Below, one piece after another: positions 27,718 through 36,770 of a stretch of DNA of 64,000 nt. Positions within the stretch are counted from its first letter, which is position 1. Each line of letters begins with the position of its first letter. The DNA comes from Planomicrobium sp. CPCC 101079 (GTDB taxonomy: Bacteria; Bacillota; Bacilli; Bacillales_A; Planococcaceae), in assembly GCF_007859275.1 (NCBI RefSeq), contig NZ_VOHC01000032.1:62001-126000 (forward strand). The letters run 5' to 3'. A program made the translations under genes and the position numbers. Below the pieces are notes generated by a model. It ran no database searches. It worked only from the letters and a program-made list of their open reading frames with translations, and had not been told where the DNA came from.

Positions 27718-28053
27718 TCAACCGCAGCTGACCCTAAGCCCTTGTTTTTCTAGTTCTGCAATCCGTTCCTCTTGGCTTGGGACGAGTTCAAGAATCTTCA
27801 TCACAAGCCCGTGCATGTCGCTTCCCTTGTTCAATGAATAAAAGATCCACTGTCCTTTGCGGTTCTCTTTCACGAGCCCGACGTCCCGAAGTTTACGGAG
27901 GTGTTGGCTGATGGCCGACTGGCTAATACCAAAAATCGCCACAAACTCGCAAACGCAGCACTCGTTTTTTTCCAAAAGCTTCATCATCGCCAAGCGAGTC
28001 TTGTCTCCTAATAATTTTAAGACCATGCTTGCCTTTTCAATTTCCACTTCCAT
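27718..28053 (-). CDS. arsR: ArsR-family arsenite-responsive repressor
   Basis: Represses its own operon and releases DNA on binding As(III). 111 residues with a winged helix (ISQSAISQHLRKLRDVGLV). The ECCVCEF motif at the start of the recognition region supplies the cysteines that bind arsenite, as in the classical ELCVCDL motif. A further Cys near the C-terminus (RVSCG) could complete the site. First gene of an arsR-arsC(-trxB) unit. Confidence 0.92.
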   Translation of the reverse strand: MEVEIEKASMVLKLLGDKTRLAMMKLLEKNECCVCEFVAIFGISQSAISQHLRKLRDVGLVKENRKGQWIFYSLNKGSDMHGLVMKILELVPSQEERIAELEKQGLRVSCG

Positions 28054-28100
28054 AGTCTCACCCCACTAGCGCTGGATTGTTCCGCCATCTCCACAACAGC

Positions 28101-28120
28101 ATATCAGCATATGCTTATAT
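28101..28120 (-). promoter_or_regulatory. candidate ArsR operator
   Basis: ATATCAGCATATGCTTATAT is an inverted repeat with a single unpaired position per arm, 48 bases upstream of arsR. Position and AT-rich dyad fit an ArsR-family operator. Confidence 0.55.
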
Positions 28121-28189
28121 ATACAATTAGTTAATCAGATTAGTGCCCGCTCATAAAAGACGAACCAAGAGATTTAACTCAGCCCAAAG

Positions 28190-28236
28190 TAAAACAGGGC
28201 ATTCGCCAATGCGTCGAAACGCTTAACGGATGCCCT
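28190..28236 (-). terminator. probable terminator of the histidine phosphatase gene
   Basis: AGGGCAT (28196-28202) pairs with ATGCCCT (28230-28236); on the minus strand TGTTTTACTTT follows. Confidence 0.6.
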
Positions 28237-28239
28237 TAT

Positions 28240-28809
28240 CTATTTTTGCAATGAATAGGAAACACAATTCCAATGTTTTGCCCCCGGTTTTCTTTCGCCT
28301 CTCCATCCTTTTTTCTGTAATTCCTTCGCTATCATCATATTAAAAAATCCATGGCCAATCAGTGCTACGGTTTTGGATTCACCGGAATAATCGATTAGTC
28401 GCTGTGCCGCCTTTTTTGCCCGTAATTTTGCTTCACTTAAAGATTCGCATTTAGTGGAATACCCGCCAAACCACAATAGCCTCAATAAGACCGCCCAAAA
28501 ACCCGGACTCAGTCTAATATTAAATGCCCTAATCGCACCGATAGGCAACTCGGTTTCCCGAAACAGGGGATCGGCAATCACCGCCTTTTGGGGATTTAAT
28601 AATTTTGCCGATTCTACGGATCTTTTTAAATCACTTGTGATGATAATGTCTGCTGCTGTTACCTTTTGAAAGGTCTCTGCAGGGCAAAAAGGTTCTTCAG
28701 AAATCCCATGCAAATCGTAATTCCTGATCCACTGTTCAAATTCCTTAAGATTCACTTTACCGTTATGAATAAATTGTGATTTTCCGTGCCTAATCAACGA
28801 TATTTCCAT
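28240..28809 (-). CDS. histidine phosphatase (phosphoglycerate mutase-like) family protein
   Basis: Predicted phosphatase of 189 residues with the phospho-histidine motif LIRHGKS at the N-terminus, ITSDLKRSVESA with the conserved Arg, a Glu in FRETELP, and the second catalytic His in VALIGHGFF. Substrate unknown: the family covers sugar phosphates, nucleotides and phosphoproteins. Divergent from the S9 peptidase. Confidence 0.88.
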   Translation of the reverse strand: MEISLIRHGKSQFIHNGKVNLKEFEQWIRNYDLHGISEEPFCPAETFQKVTAADIIITSDLKRSVESAKLLNPQKAVIADPLFRETELPIGAIRAFNIRLSPGFWAVLLRLLWFGGYSTKCESLSEAKLRAKKAAQRLIDYSGESKTVALIGHGFFNMMIAKELQKKGWRGERKPGAKHWNCVSYSLQK

Positions 28810-28920
28810 AACCTTCTCCTTAGCTCCACTGATTTGTATTTACCAATAATGCCGTTTAACCCAAGGTCCAGACGTCTTGCCTTAAGTATACCCTTCCATA
28901 AAACTGGCACAATTCTATAT

Positions 28921-28940
28921 TTGTTTAAATTTTTAAACAA
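28921..28940. promoter_or_regulatory. 9-2-9 palindrome in divergent promoter region
   Basis: TTGTTTAAA-TT-TTTAAACAA, perfect arms, between the histidine phosphatase and the S9 peptidase, about 60 bases before the latter's start. It looks like a regulator binding site; no assigned regulator. Confidence 0.45.
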
Positions 28941-29002
28941 TTTCGGGTTCCGTAATGATAAACTAGAAAAAACCCATACAAATAGAGCGGGAGGAAAAAA
29001 CG

Positions 29003-30934
29003 ATGACTCAAAAAACAATGGCTCCGTACGGCAGCTGGAAATCTGTGATATCGGCAGATTTAATAACAAAAGATACTGCCGGCATTGAACATGTACTGCT
29101 GAATGGCCAAGATCTTTACTGGATAGAAGCACTGCCTTCGCAAGCAGGGCGCAACACCGTAGTCAAACACTCTTCAGATGGCAGCCCGATCGAACTCACT
29201 CCAGCACCTTTCAACGTGCGGACCCGTGTACATGAGTATGGCGGAGCTCCTTTTTTAGTTCATGGCTCCAGTTTGTATTTTTCCAATTTCGAAGACAACT
29301 TGCTTTATGTGCAAACTGAAAATCAGGCGATTAAACCAATTACTGCAGATTCCAACTACCGATACGCCGATGCAGCAAGTGATTCTTTACGCAGCCGTTT
29401 GTATTGGGTGCGTGAAGACCATAGCGAATCGGCAATTTTTGCCGAAACGGCTATCGTTGCAATGGACTTGGATGGCAGCAACGAGAAAGTCATCATTTCA
29501 GGCAACGATTTCTACTCCAATCCACGTATCAGTCCCGATTCCAAGCAATTGGCTTATGTGACTTGGAACCATCCGAATATGCCCTGGGATGAAACCGAGC
29601 TTTGGGTTGCAGATTTGAACGGCGATGGCTCCGTTTCCAACGCCAAGCGGGTTGCCGGTGGACCGAAGGAATCCATTATTCAGCCGGTCTGGTCGCCGGG
29701 CGGCGTGCTCTATTTTCTATCCGACCAGTCAGGCTGGTGGAACATTATGCGCCAAAAGGGCAACGATGTTGAAGCGGTCTGCCCGATGGAAGCAGAGTTC
29801 GGTTCGCCAAGTTGGATATTCGGCAGGTCTGATTATGCCTTTATCGACGAAACGAATATAGCCGCCGCTTACACCCAAAACGGGTCGCGGCGGCTTGCAA
29901 AAATTGATGCGCAAACCGGGGACATTGCGCCTTTTGAAGTTCGTTTCAACTCTTTTTCTTTTATCCAGTCAAACGGTACGGAGCTCGCTTTTATCGCGGC
30001 TTCGCCAACGGAGTTCCCGCGTGTGATCCGAATGGATCCAGAAGGAATCCGTATCAAAGAAATCAAGGCTTCGTCCGGTTTGGCCCTTGATGCTGAGTAC
30101 TTATCCATCCCTGAATCGATTGAATACCCGACAGAAGGCGGGAAAACCGCGCATGCCATTTACTACCGGCCGAAAAATCCGGACTACGTGGCTCCAGCCG
30201 ATGAAAAACCGCCTTTATTGGTGCATGTCCACGGAGGCCCGACCAGTTCCTCCCCTTCGACACTCAATCTTGCTCTCCAATATTGGACCAGCCGCGGCTT
30301 TGCGGTGGTGGATGTAAATTACGGCGGATCCACCGGTTATGGCCGCGAGTACCGCGAACGGCTAAAAGGCAATTGGGGTATTGTGGATGTGCAGGATTGT
30401 GCCAATGCAGTGAGGTACCTTGTTGAACGCGGGGAAGTTGACAGCAGCCGGGTCGCGATCGCCGGCGGCAGCGCCGGCGGATATACGACACTCGCCTCTC
30501 TTGTCTTTACCGATGTCTACACTGCGGGAGCAAGCCATTTCGGATTGAGCGAGCTGGAGATTTTCGCCCAGGAAACGCATAAATTCGAATCGAGGTATAT
30601 GGACGGACTGCTTGGCCCATATCCGGAAGCAAAAGATGTCTATTATGAACGCTCGCCTATTCACTTTAGCGGCCAATTGTCCTGCCCGGTCATTTTCTTT
30701 CAAGGGACCGATGACAAGATCGTCCCGCCAAACCAAGCGGAATTGATGGTGGAAGCGCTAAAAGCGAAGGGCTTGCCGGTAGCTTATATATCATTTGAAG
30801 GCGAAGGCCATGGTTTCCGGATGGCCCAAAACATCAAACGTTCCCTTGATGCAGAATTTTTCTTTTACAGCAAAGTCTTCGGGTTCACGCCTGCCGATGA
30901 GATTGAGCCTGTACCGATTGACAACCTTGAATAA
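29003..30934 (+). CDS. S9 family peptidase (prolyl oligopeptidase / acylaminoacyl peptidase type)
   Basis: Cytoplasmic serine peptidase cleaving short peptides, 643 residues. An N-terminal beta-propeller (about 1-370, with SPDSKQLAYVTWNHPNMPWD and similar blades) gates an alpha/beta-hydrolase domain. Catalytic Ser lies in AIAGGSAGGYTTL, Asp in GTDDKIVPP and His in EGEGHGFR. The oxyanion HGGPTSS is also visible. RBS GGGAGG. No signal peptide. Single gene with its own terminator. Confidence 0.92.
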   Translation: MTQKTMAPYGSWKSVISADLITKDTAGIEHVLLNGQDLYWIEALPSQAGRNTVVKHSSDGSPIELTPAPFNVRTRVHEYGGAPFLVHGSSLYFSNFEDNLLYVQTENQAIKPITADSNYRYADAASDSLRSRLYWVREDHSESAIFAETAIVAMDLDGSNEKVIISGNDFYSNPRISPDSKQLAYVTWNHPNMPWDETELWVADLNGDGSVSNAKRVAGGPKESIIQPVWSPGGVLYFLSDQSGWWNIMRQKGNDVEAVCPMEAEFGSPSWIFGRSDYAFIDETNIAAAYTQNGSRRLAKIDAQTGDIAPFEVRFNSFSFIQSNGTELAFIAASPTEFPRVIRMDPEGIRIKEIKASSGLALDAEYLSIPESIEYPTEGGKTAHAIYYRPKNPDYVAPADEKPPLLVHVHGGPTSSSPSTLNLALQYWTSRGFAVVDVNYGGSTGYGREYRERLKGNWGIVDVQDCANAVRYLVERGEVDSSRVAIAGGSAGGYTTLASLVFTDVYTAGASHFGLSELEIFAQETHKFESRYMDGLLGPYPEAKDVYYERSPIHFSGQLSCPVIFFQGTDDKIVPPNQAELMVEALKAKGLPVAYISFEGEGHGFRMAQNIKRSLDAEFFFYSKVFGFTPADEIEPVPIDNLE

Positions 30935-30941
30935 CAGTAAA

Positions 30942-30981
30942 AGAAAGCTATGACAGTGTTGTCATAGCTTTCTTTTTTTCT
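30942..30981. terminator. terminator between S9 peptidase and HAD hydrolase
   Basis: AGAAAGCTATGACA pairs with TGTCATAGCTTTCT, followed by a T7 run; A-rich on the other side, so it may act both ways. Confidence 0.92.
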
Positions 30982-30989
30982 ATCAAATA

Positions 30990-31856
30990 CTACTGAGTTT
31001 TCACTGCCAAGATATTCGATTTTAGGTATCGGTAGACACCGTCTTCATCGCATGTGAATTCCGTTACGTCATCTGTAATCGCCTTTATGTGGTCTGGCGC
31101 ATTTTTCATGGCTACCGCATAACTGACATATTGGAACATTTTCACGTCGTTATCGCTGTCGCCAATTGCCAAGGTCTTACAACCCGTTAATCCGAAATGA
31201 TCGAGCATCTGTTCAATGCCGCTGGCTTTACTGACATTTGCGACCATCACTTCTGCATTGTGCGGTGAAGAAGGCGTCATCGTGAAAGCCATCTCTTTTT
31301 GGAGCTGCTTAAGCTCTATTTTCCAGTTGTTGATGTGTTCCCTTGATCTTGCAAAGAAATAAAATTTCGAAAAATGAGTGCCTGTGATCGTTTCTTTCCA
31401 CGCAATTTCTTCATTGATGGCTTTTTTGCGGGAAATCCATTCATTGATTTCAACGCCTTCAGGCTGGGGATCCCTGACTTCAGCTTCCACATACTCCCTG
31501 TCTTGCTGCAGCACCATTCGAGGTTCGTTGTATGGAAACAGCTCGTAATAGACTTTGTTCTTCCGCGCCCGTTCAATGATGGTATCCACCAGCTCACGCG
31601 ACAGCGAATGCTCGAACACCGCTTCTTCTTCAACATATCCAGACATGCCGTTGGCAGTGATGATTCCATCTACCGCGAAGCCTTCCGGAAGCATTTCCTT
31701 CAATTCTACCGACGATCTTCCGGTTGCGATAAAAACAAAAATGCCTTCGCTCCGGAGCTCATCAATGATCGTTTTCGTATTCATGCTTACTTTGTTGTGA
31801 TGGTTTAAAAGAGTGCCGTCCATATCCAAAAAAATAGCTTTCGGTTTTATTGCCAA
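30990..31856 (-). CDS. HAD-superfamily hydrolase, Cof type
   Basis: Predicted phosphatase of small metabolites (sugar phosphates, FMN or pyridoxal-P are known for Cof relatives). 288 residues. Motif I is FLDMDGTLL at the N-terminus, motif II ATGRSS, motif III/IV Lys plus GDSDNDVKMF. I set the start at a TTG (31856) because AGGAGG lies seven bases upstream and the protein then begins nine residues before motif I, as is normal. A longer ATG-started frame adds 23 residues without a ribosome site. Confidence 0.9.
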   Translation of the reverse strand: MAIKPKAIFLDMDGTLLNHHNKVSMNTKTIIDELRSEGIFVFIATGRSSVELKEMLPEGFAVDGIITANGMSGYVEEEAVFEHSLSRELVDTIIERARKNKVYYELFPYNEPRMVLQQDREYVEAEVRDPQPEGVEINEWISRKKAINEEIAWKETITGTHFSKFYFFARSREHINNWKIELKQLQKEMAFTMTPSSPHNAEVMVANVSKASGIEQMLDHFGLTGCKTLAIGDSDNDVKMFQYVSYAVAMKNAPDHIKAITDDVTEFTCDEDGVYRYLKSNILAVKTQ

Positions 31857-32095
31857 TGCGCTTCCTCCTAGTTTTGCAGTTGATATATATTTAGCTAGTA
31901 TACGCTTAGCCATTTCCAAACTCAACGATGCTCCATCAAACCAAAATGCCAGAATAAGAATATGGTGAATTAAATGCCTATATTGAATATAATGAAGAAT
32001 GAAGAAGTATCCGTAACCACGTATACTAACGAATAAAGATCTGTTTGAGCATGCCAGTCACGCAACCTATGGCCTGCTGGCGGATGGAGGCTGAA

Positions 32096-32938
32096 ATGAA
32101 ACAGATATTGACTATAAAAAAAGTGCTGAACAACAACGTAGTTATCGCTCAGCATGATATATATAAAGAAGTTGTCTTGATCGGCAATGGCCTTGGCTTC
32201 AACCGGACAAAAGGCGAACCTATCTCATTTGATAAAGCGGATAAAACGTTCCTGCTGAAGGACGAAAAAGAAAAAGAACAGTATGTCAACTTGATCCCCC
32301 ATATTGAAGAAAATTTAATCGGCTTTACCCATGAATTGCTCTTGTTTATCGAAAAAGAAATGGGCAAGGAACTCAACGAGCATATCCATGTCGCATTGAC
32401 CGACCATCTCGCCTTCGCAATCAATCGGGCAAAAAAAGATATGCATTTTTCCAATCCATTTCTATACGAAATTGAAGCGCTGTATCCAAAAGAATATGGT
32501 GTGGCAAAAGCAGTAGTGAAACGTGTGGAAGAACAAATGAATATTGTCTTTCCAGAAGGTGAAATCGGTTTTATCGCACTTCATATCCACAGCGCCGTAA
32601 CAGACAAATCGTTGCGCGACATCAACCGGTACAACCTTCTTATTTCACAGCTTGTTGAACTTATCGAGGCCAATCTCAGCCTTCAGTTGAAAAGAGACGA
32701 TGTGGATTATCACCGGCTCATTCAGCATCTCCACCGGGCAATCGACCGGGCACACCAAGGCCAGCCACTGGGTGAGGAGAATAAATTAGAAGAGGTATTG
32801 AAAAAAGAATACCCTGTATGCTATAATCTTGCCTGGAAACTAATTAAAGTCATGCAAAACCAATTGAATAAGCCGGTCGATGAAGCTGAAGTATTGTACT
32901 TAACGATTCATCTTCAACGCTTGCTTCATAAATCCTAA
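32096..32938 (+). CDS. glcT: BglG-family transcriptional antiterminator for ptsG (GlcT)
   Basis: RNA-binding regulator that prevents termination before ptsG when glucose is taken up. 280 residues: CAT RNA-binding domain (1-60, IKKVLNNNVVIA ... GLGFNRTKGEPI), PRD1 (about 65-165) and PRD2 (about 170-275), with conserved phosphorylatable His in each (FTHELLLF, ALTDHLAF, GFIALHIHSA). Start at 32096 after GGAGG; 17 upstream in-frame codons are discarded. The adjacent ptsG and the matching RNA target identify it as GlcT rather than LicT or SacY. Confidence 0.93.
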   Translation: MKQILTIKKVLNNNVVIAQHDIYKEVVLIGNGLGFNRTKGEPISFDKADKTFLLKDEKEKEQYVNLIPHIEENLIGFTHELLLFIEKEMGKELNEHIHVALTDHLAFAINRAKKDMHFSNPFLYEIEALYPKEYGVAKAVVKRVEEQMNIVFPEGEIGFIALHIHSAVTDKSLRDINRYNLLISQLVELIEANLSLQLKRDDVDYHRLIQHLHRAIDRAHQGQPLGEENKLEEVLKKEYPVCYNLAWKLIKVMQNQLNKPVDEAEVLYLTIHLQRLLHKS

Positions 32939-32947
32939 ATCAACCAT

Positions 32948-33055
32948 ACGTGTTACTGATTCGATCAGGCATGAGTATGAAAAGATGTACAGGTTGCTTA
33001 AAGGGGGACGTCTCCCCTTTTTCAACCTATCTCTTTTCTGCTCATGCCTTTTTAT
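32948..33055 (+). promoter_or_regulatory. ptsG leader: GlcT RNA antiterminator and overlapping terminator
   Basis: The leader begins with a GlcT-type RAT element (32948-32976; ACGTGTTACTGATT, then CGATCAGGCATGAGT). Its 3' half, AGGCATGAG (32967-32975), also pairs with CTCATGCCT (33041-33049), which is followed by TTTTATT. This forms a long terminator whose inner stem is AAGGGG/CCCCTT with AGGTTG/CAACCT. The two folds exclude each other, as in B. subtilis ptsG. Confidence 0.88.
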
Positions 33056-33116
33056 TGTGATGAAATGGCTTTAATTGGGTTTGCAGCTTTTATTTTTCAA
33101 TAAGGAGGAATTTTTC

Positions 33117-35186
33117 ATGTCTACTAAATCTGCAAAGTCCAGCAACCTGTTCGGCACGATGCAAAAGGTCGGTAAAGCATTAATGCTTCCGGTCGCGCTC
33201 TTGCCTGCAGCAGGTATTTTGCTGGCTTTCGGAACGAGCTTTGCACAAGACTCGTTCTTAGAAGCGGTGCCATTCTTCGGCGCTGACTGGATTCAAAAAT
33301 TATTGTTTGTCATGGCGGAAGCCGGCGGAGTCGTATTTGATAACCTGCCATTGCTATTCGCAGTTGGAGTTGCCATTGGCCTTGCCGGCGGCGATGGAGT
33401 GGCGGGTCTAGCAGCCATTATCGGTTACTTGATCATGAACGTCACAATGAAAGCATTCGGCGACATCACTGCCGAAATGACCACTGATCCTAAATACGCC
33501 GAGGTGCTTGGTATTCCAACACTTCAAACAGGCGTTTTTGGCGGTATCATCGTCGGTGTGTTAGCCGCTTTCATGTATAACAGGTTCTTCAACATTAAAT
33601 TGCCTCAATTCCTTGGATTCTTTGCAGGCAAACGTTTCGTACCTATCGTTACCGCTTTTTCGGCGGTGTTCCTCGGTATTGTCATGTTCATGGTTTGGCC
33701 ATTCGCCCAAAACGGATTGAATGCGCTGTCGCATTTCATGCTAGAAACGAACCGGACACTTGCCGCTTTTGTCTTCGGGACAATTGAACGTTCATTGATC
33801 CCATTCGGTTTGCATCATATTTTCTATTCACCGTTTTGGTTTGAATTCGGTTCATACACAAACGCGGCTGGCGAAATCATCCGCGGCGACCAGCGGATCT
33901 TCTTCGCCCAGCTGCAGGACGGCGTCGATTTCACAGCCGGTACATTCATGGCTGGTAAGTTCCCGTTCATGATGTTCGGCCTTCCAGCGGCTGCGCTTGC
34001 TATTTACCACTGCGCACGTCCTGAGAAAAAGAAAGTTGTCGGCGGAATCATGGCTTCAGCCGCTTTGACTTCTTTCCTGACAGGAATCACAGAACCACTT
34101 GAATTTTCTTTCTTGTTTGTTGCACCGGTTCTTTTCGGTATCCACGCTGTTTTTGCTGGATTATCGTTCATGATCATGCAAATTCTTAATGTTAAAATTG
34201 GTATGACTTTCTCAGGCGGACTTATCGACTTCTTGCTCTTTGGCGTTATGCCAGGAAGAACCGATTGGTGGTGGGTCCTTATCGTAGGGGCTTTCTTCTC
34301 AGTCATTTACTATTTCGGTTTCCGCTTTGCTATTAAAAAATTCAACTTGATGACACCTGGGCGTGAAGAAGATACAGAAGAAGATGAAGACGGCGAAGAA
34401 GTCGGCGATCTTCCATATGAAATTCTTGCTGCGATGGGCGGCCAGGAAAACATCACGCACCTTGATGCTTGTATCACCCGCTTGCGCGTCAGCGTAGAAG
34501 ACAAAAACAATGTAGACAAAAACAGACTGAAAAAGCTTGGCGCTTCCGGTGTCATGGAAGTCGGCAACAACATCCAGGCAATCTTCGGGCCAGTTTCAGA
34601 CAGCCTGCGCGGACAAATGCAAGATATTATCAATGGCAAAAGACCACGTCCACAAGCTGCAGCTCCAAAAGCGGCAAAACAGGAAGAGAACGTTGCGGTA
34701 AGCAAGGCTGCATTGGAATTCAGCAGCCCGCTTACGGGAGAAATTTTGCCGATTACTGAAACTCCTGACCAAGTATTTTCCGGCAAAATGATTGGCGATG
34801 GCTTTGCAATCCGCCCAACAGACGGAAAAGTCGTTTCACCAGTCAACGGAAAAGTTGTCACTGTGTTCCCGACAAAACATGCAATCGGAATCGCAGCAGA
34901 CAATGGTACAGAAATCTTGATCCACATCGGAATCGATACAGTCCACTTGAAAGGCGAAGGCTTTACATCGCATATCGAACAAGGCGATCTTGTTGAACAA
35001 GGCCAGCTATTGATGGAAGTTGATTTGGATTATATTGAAAAAAATGCAGCCTCTATCGTAACACCAGTTGTCTTTACGAACCTGGAAGAAGGCCAAACTA
35101 TTGAACTCAAAAAATCTGGCAATGTAACTGCCAACGACCAAAACATTATCTCAATTACTCCTGCGAAAACAGGTACAGTGAGCTAA
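33117..35186 (+). CDS. ptsG: PTS glucose transporter subunit IICBA
   Basis: Takes up and phosphorylates glucose. 689 residues in the order EIIC (membrane, about 1-390, starting [20 protein letters not shown]), EIIB (about 430-510) and EIIA (about 540-680). Phosphorylated residues visible: Cys452 in [11 protein letters not shown] and His603 in [15 protein letters not shown]. Start at 33117 after AAGGAGG; 14 upstream codons are discarded. Expression is controlled by the GlcT leader just upstream. Complete and of normal length. Confidence 0.96.
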   Translation: MSTKSAKSSNLFGTMQKVGKALMLPVALLPAAGILLAFGTSFAQDSFLEAVPFFGADWIQKLLFVMAEAGGVVFDNLPLLFAVGVAIGLAGGDGVAGLAAIIGYLIMNVTMKAFGDITAEMTTDPKYAEVLGIPTLQTGVFGGIIVGVLAAFMYNRFFNIKLPQFLGFFAGKRFVPIVTAFSAVFLGIVMFMVWPFAQNGLNALSHFMLETNRTLAAFVFGTIERSLIPFGLHHIFYSPFWFEFGSYTNAAGEIIRGDQRIFFAQLQDGVDFTAGTFMAGKFPFMMFGLPAAALAIYHCARPEKKKVVGGIMASAALTSFLTGITEPLEFSFLFVAPVLFGIHAVFAGLSFMIMQILNVKIGMTFSGGLIDFLLFGVMPGRTDWWWVLIVGAFFSVIYYFGFRFAIKKFNLMTPGREEDTEEDEDGEEVGDLPYEILAAMGGQENITHLDACITRLRVSVEDKNNVDKNRLKKLGASGVMEVGNNIQAIFGPVSDSLRGQMQDIINGKRPRPQAAAPKAAKQEENVAVSKAALEFSSPLTGEILPITETPDQVFSGKMIGDGFAIRPTDGKVVSPVNGKVVTVFPTKHAIGIAADNGTEILIHIGIDTVHLKGEGFTSHIEQGDLVEQGQLLMEVDLDYIEKNAASIVTPVVFTNLEEGQTIELKKSGNVTANDQNIISITPAKTGTVS

Positions 35187-35200
35187 TCTTCACCTCTTAA

Positions 35201-35245
35201 AGCCCGGATGCTTGCGAAATTGCTTCGCTAGCATCCGGGCTTTTC
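35201..35245 (+). terminator. ptsG terminator
   Basis: AGCCCGGATGCT pairs with AGCATCCGGGCT, with an inner TGCGAA/TTCGCT-like extension, then TTTTC. Confidence 0.93.
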
Positions 35246-35288
35246 TTAACTTGAATTAAATATCATAGAGACTGGGAGGATGATAAAG

Positions 35289-36080
35289 TTGAAACTGCTT
35301 ACGCTGAACTGCCATGCTTGGTTAGAGGACGATCAACTCGAAAAGATCACTCACTTGGCTCAAGCCATTAAAGAAAAAGATTATGATGTGATTGCATTGC
35401 AGGAAGTCAATCAATCCATCAAAGAGCAACGGATCACCGAAAATCTTACACAAGATAATTTCGCCGTCGTCTTATTGCGCCAGTTGGAAAAAATCGGTAT
35501 GAAAAGCTATTCGCTTGTATGGGATTTCTCTCATTTCACCTATGGAAAATTTGAAGAAGGTTTGGCTATCTTAACAAAGCATCGCGTAATAGAAGAACAC
35601 TCCTTCTTCGTCAGTAAAGACACCGATCCGGATGTATGGAAAACCCGTAAAATTGTCGGAGCAAAAATTGATTATAACGGCACCCCAATCTCTTTCTACT
35701 CTTGCCATACAGGATGGTGGCACGATGTGGAAGAACCTTTCAAACATCAAGCAGATGTTCTGCTCGAGCAAGTAAACAAGGAAGAGTTGTTCTTTCTTTT
35801 AGGTGATTTTAACAACAACGCTTTTTTGACAGGAGAAGGCTATGACTATTTGATGGCCCAAGGGCTTTATGACACCTACTCCCTTGCCAAGGACAAAGAT
35901 GAAGGCATTACCGTCAAAGGAAAGATTACAGGCTGGAACAACAACAAAGAAGATTTGCGCATTGACCTAATCCTAATGAGCAAATCGCTTCCGGTCATTT
36001 CTTCAAAAGTCATTTTCAACAACGCCAACAAACCCATCGTCTCTGACCACTTCGGTGTTGAAGTTGAAATTGAAGCATAA
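35289..36080 (+). CDS. endonuclease/exonuclease/phosphatase family hydrolase
   Basis: Metal-dependent phosphoesterase with the DNase I/sphingomyelinase fold, about 263 residues, no signal peptide. Visible motifs: LTLNCHAW, DVIALQEVNQ (metal Glu), SCHTGWWH, LLGDFNNNAF (metal Asp/Asn) and the catalytic SDHFGV. The ATG at 35280 directly abuts the GGAGG ribosome site, so I prefer the TTG at 35289, nine bases downstream of it. Substrate unknown; position right after ptsG suggests a sugar-phosphate or phosphodiester substrate but proves nothing. Confidence 0.85.
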   Translation: MKLLTLNCHAWLEDDQLEKITHLAQAIKEKDYDVIALQEVNQSIKEQRITENLTQDNFAVVLLRQLEKIGMKSYSLVWDFSHFTYGKFEEGLAILTKHRVIEEHSFFVSKDTDPDVWKTRKIVGAKIDYNGTPISFYSCHTGWWHDVEEPFKHQADVLLEQVNKEELFFLLGDFNNNAFLTGEGYDYLMAQGLYDTYSLAKDKDEGITVKGKITGWNNNKEDLRIDLILMSKSLPVISSKVIFNNANKPIVSDHFGVEVEIEA

Positions 36081-36083
36081 GAA

Positions 36084-36117
36084 AAAGACCCTCTCTTACA
36101 AGAAGAGGGTCTTTCAG
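36084..36117 (+). terminator. terminator, first copy
   Basis: AAAGACCCTCT pairs with AGAGGGTCTTT (36104-36114). A near-identical copy lies at 36721-36752, on the other side of a GC-rich element. Confidence 0.85.
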
Positions 36118-36720
36118 ACTGTAGACAAAGTCTATGATTAAAGAATAGAGGTACATAAAACCAACCGGTCCGGCCACTTCGCTTTCCGTGGGCTTGGTTT
36201 CAGCCTCCTCGCCACTGGAAAAACGGTTGCTCCTGCATCGCTGCGCTAGCTTCGTCGCAAAGACTTGGCCTCACTGCCTTCGGCCAATGTCTTGTCTGCG
36301 GGGTCTTCCGCTCAAGTCGCTGCGCTGCTCCCACAGGAGTCTGCGTGGCCGGTCCGGTTGGGTGTCTTTCTTGAATCCAGGCGACTCCCTCCACCCCAAG
36401 TGTCTGGATGGAGGAAAAGATGGCGCAAGGCACCGGGTATTCACTTCTTGCATAGGCACCGGAGCGCAAGCCGGCGGAAAACCACCTGCTCCTGCATCGC
36501 TGCGCTGCTTCGTCGCAAAGGCATTGCCCGAACAGCCTTCGTGCAATGCCTTTCCTGCGGAAAAGCGAAGTGCCGAAATCCACTCGGGACGCCAGGACCG
36601 AGTCCGTTCGGCGCGAGCCCGCGGAAAGCGTCCGGCTGAAGCAGAGGTGCCGGTCGCTTTCCGGTAAAATGTGTATCTTTATTCCGTTAAAAAGTTAATT
36701 ATTCTTTTGTCTACAAGTTT
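36118..36720. repeat. GC-rich non-coding repeat element with inverted ends
   Basis: About 600 bases, clearly richer in GC than everything around. The ends are imperfect inverted repeats: GTAGACAAA at 36121-36129 and its complement at 36706-36714, with further related sequence inside. Two direct copies of a ~66-base unit lie at 36228-36293 and 36487-36552; each can fold into a hairpin, with differing stem sequences that still pair. Open frames exist in several phases on both strands, but none has a ribosome site or a recognisable domain, so I treat it as non-coding. The CGCTTTCC-GGGCT and GCGGGGTCT ... CACAGGAGTC words resemble, from memory, a repeat family common in Bacillales genomes. Confidence 0.7.
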
Positions 36721-36752
36721 AAAGACCCTCTCTTACAAGAAGGGGGTCTTTT
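36721..36752 (+). terminator. terminator, second copy
   Basis: Matches 36084-36114 at 30 of 31 positions (one A-to-G change in the right arm), followed by a longer T run. Confidence 0.82.
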
Positions 36753-36770
36753 TCTTATGCCAGTGTCGCT

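Noticed and set aside
36188-36667. Long overlapping frames on both strands of the GC-rich element
   Set aside because: They arise from high GC with few stops; no ribosome sites, biased Arg/Pro/Ser/Ala/Cys composition, and internal repeats shared between different frames.
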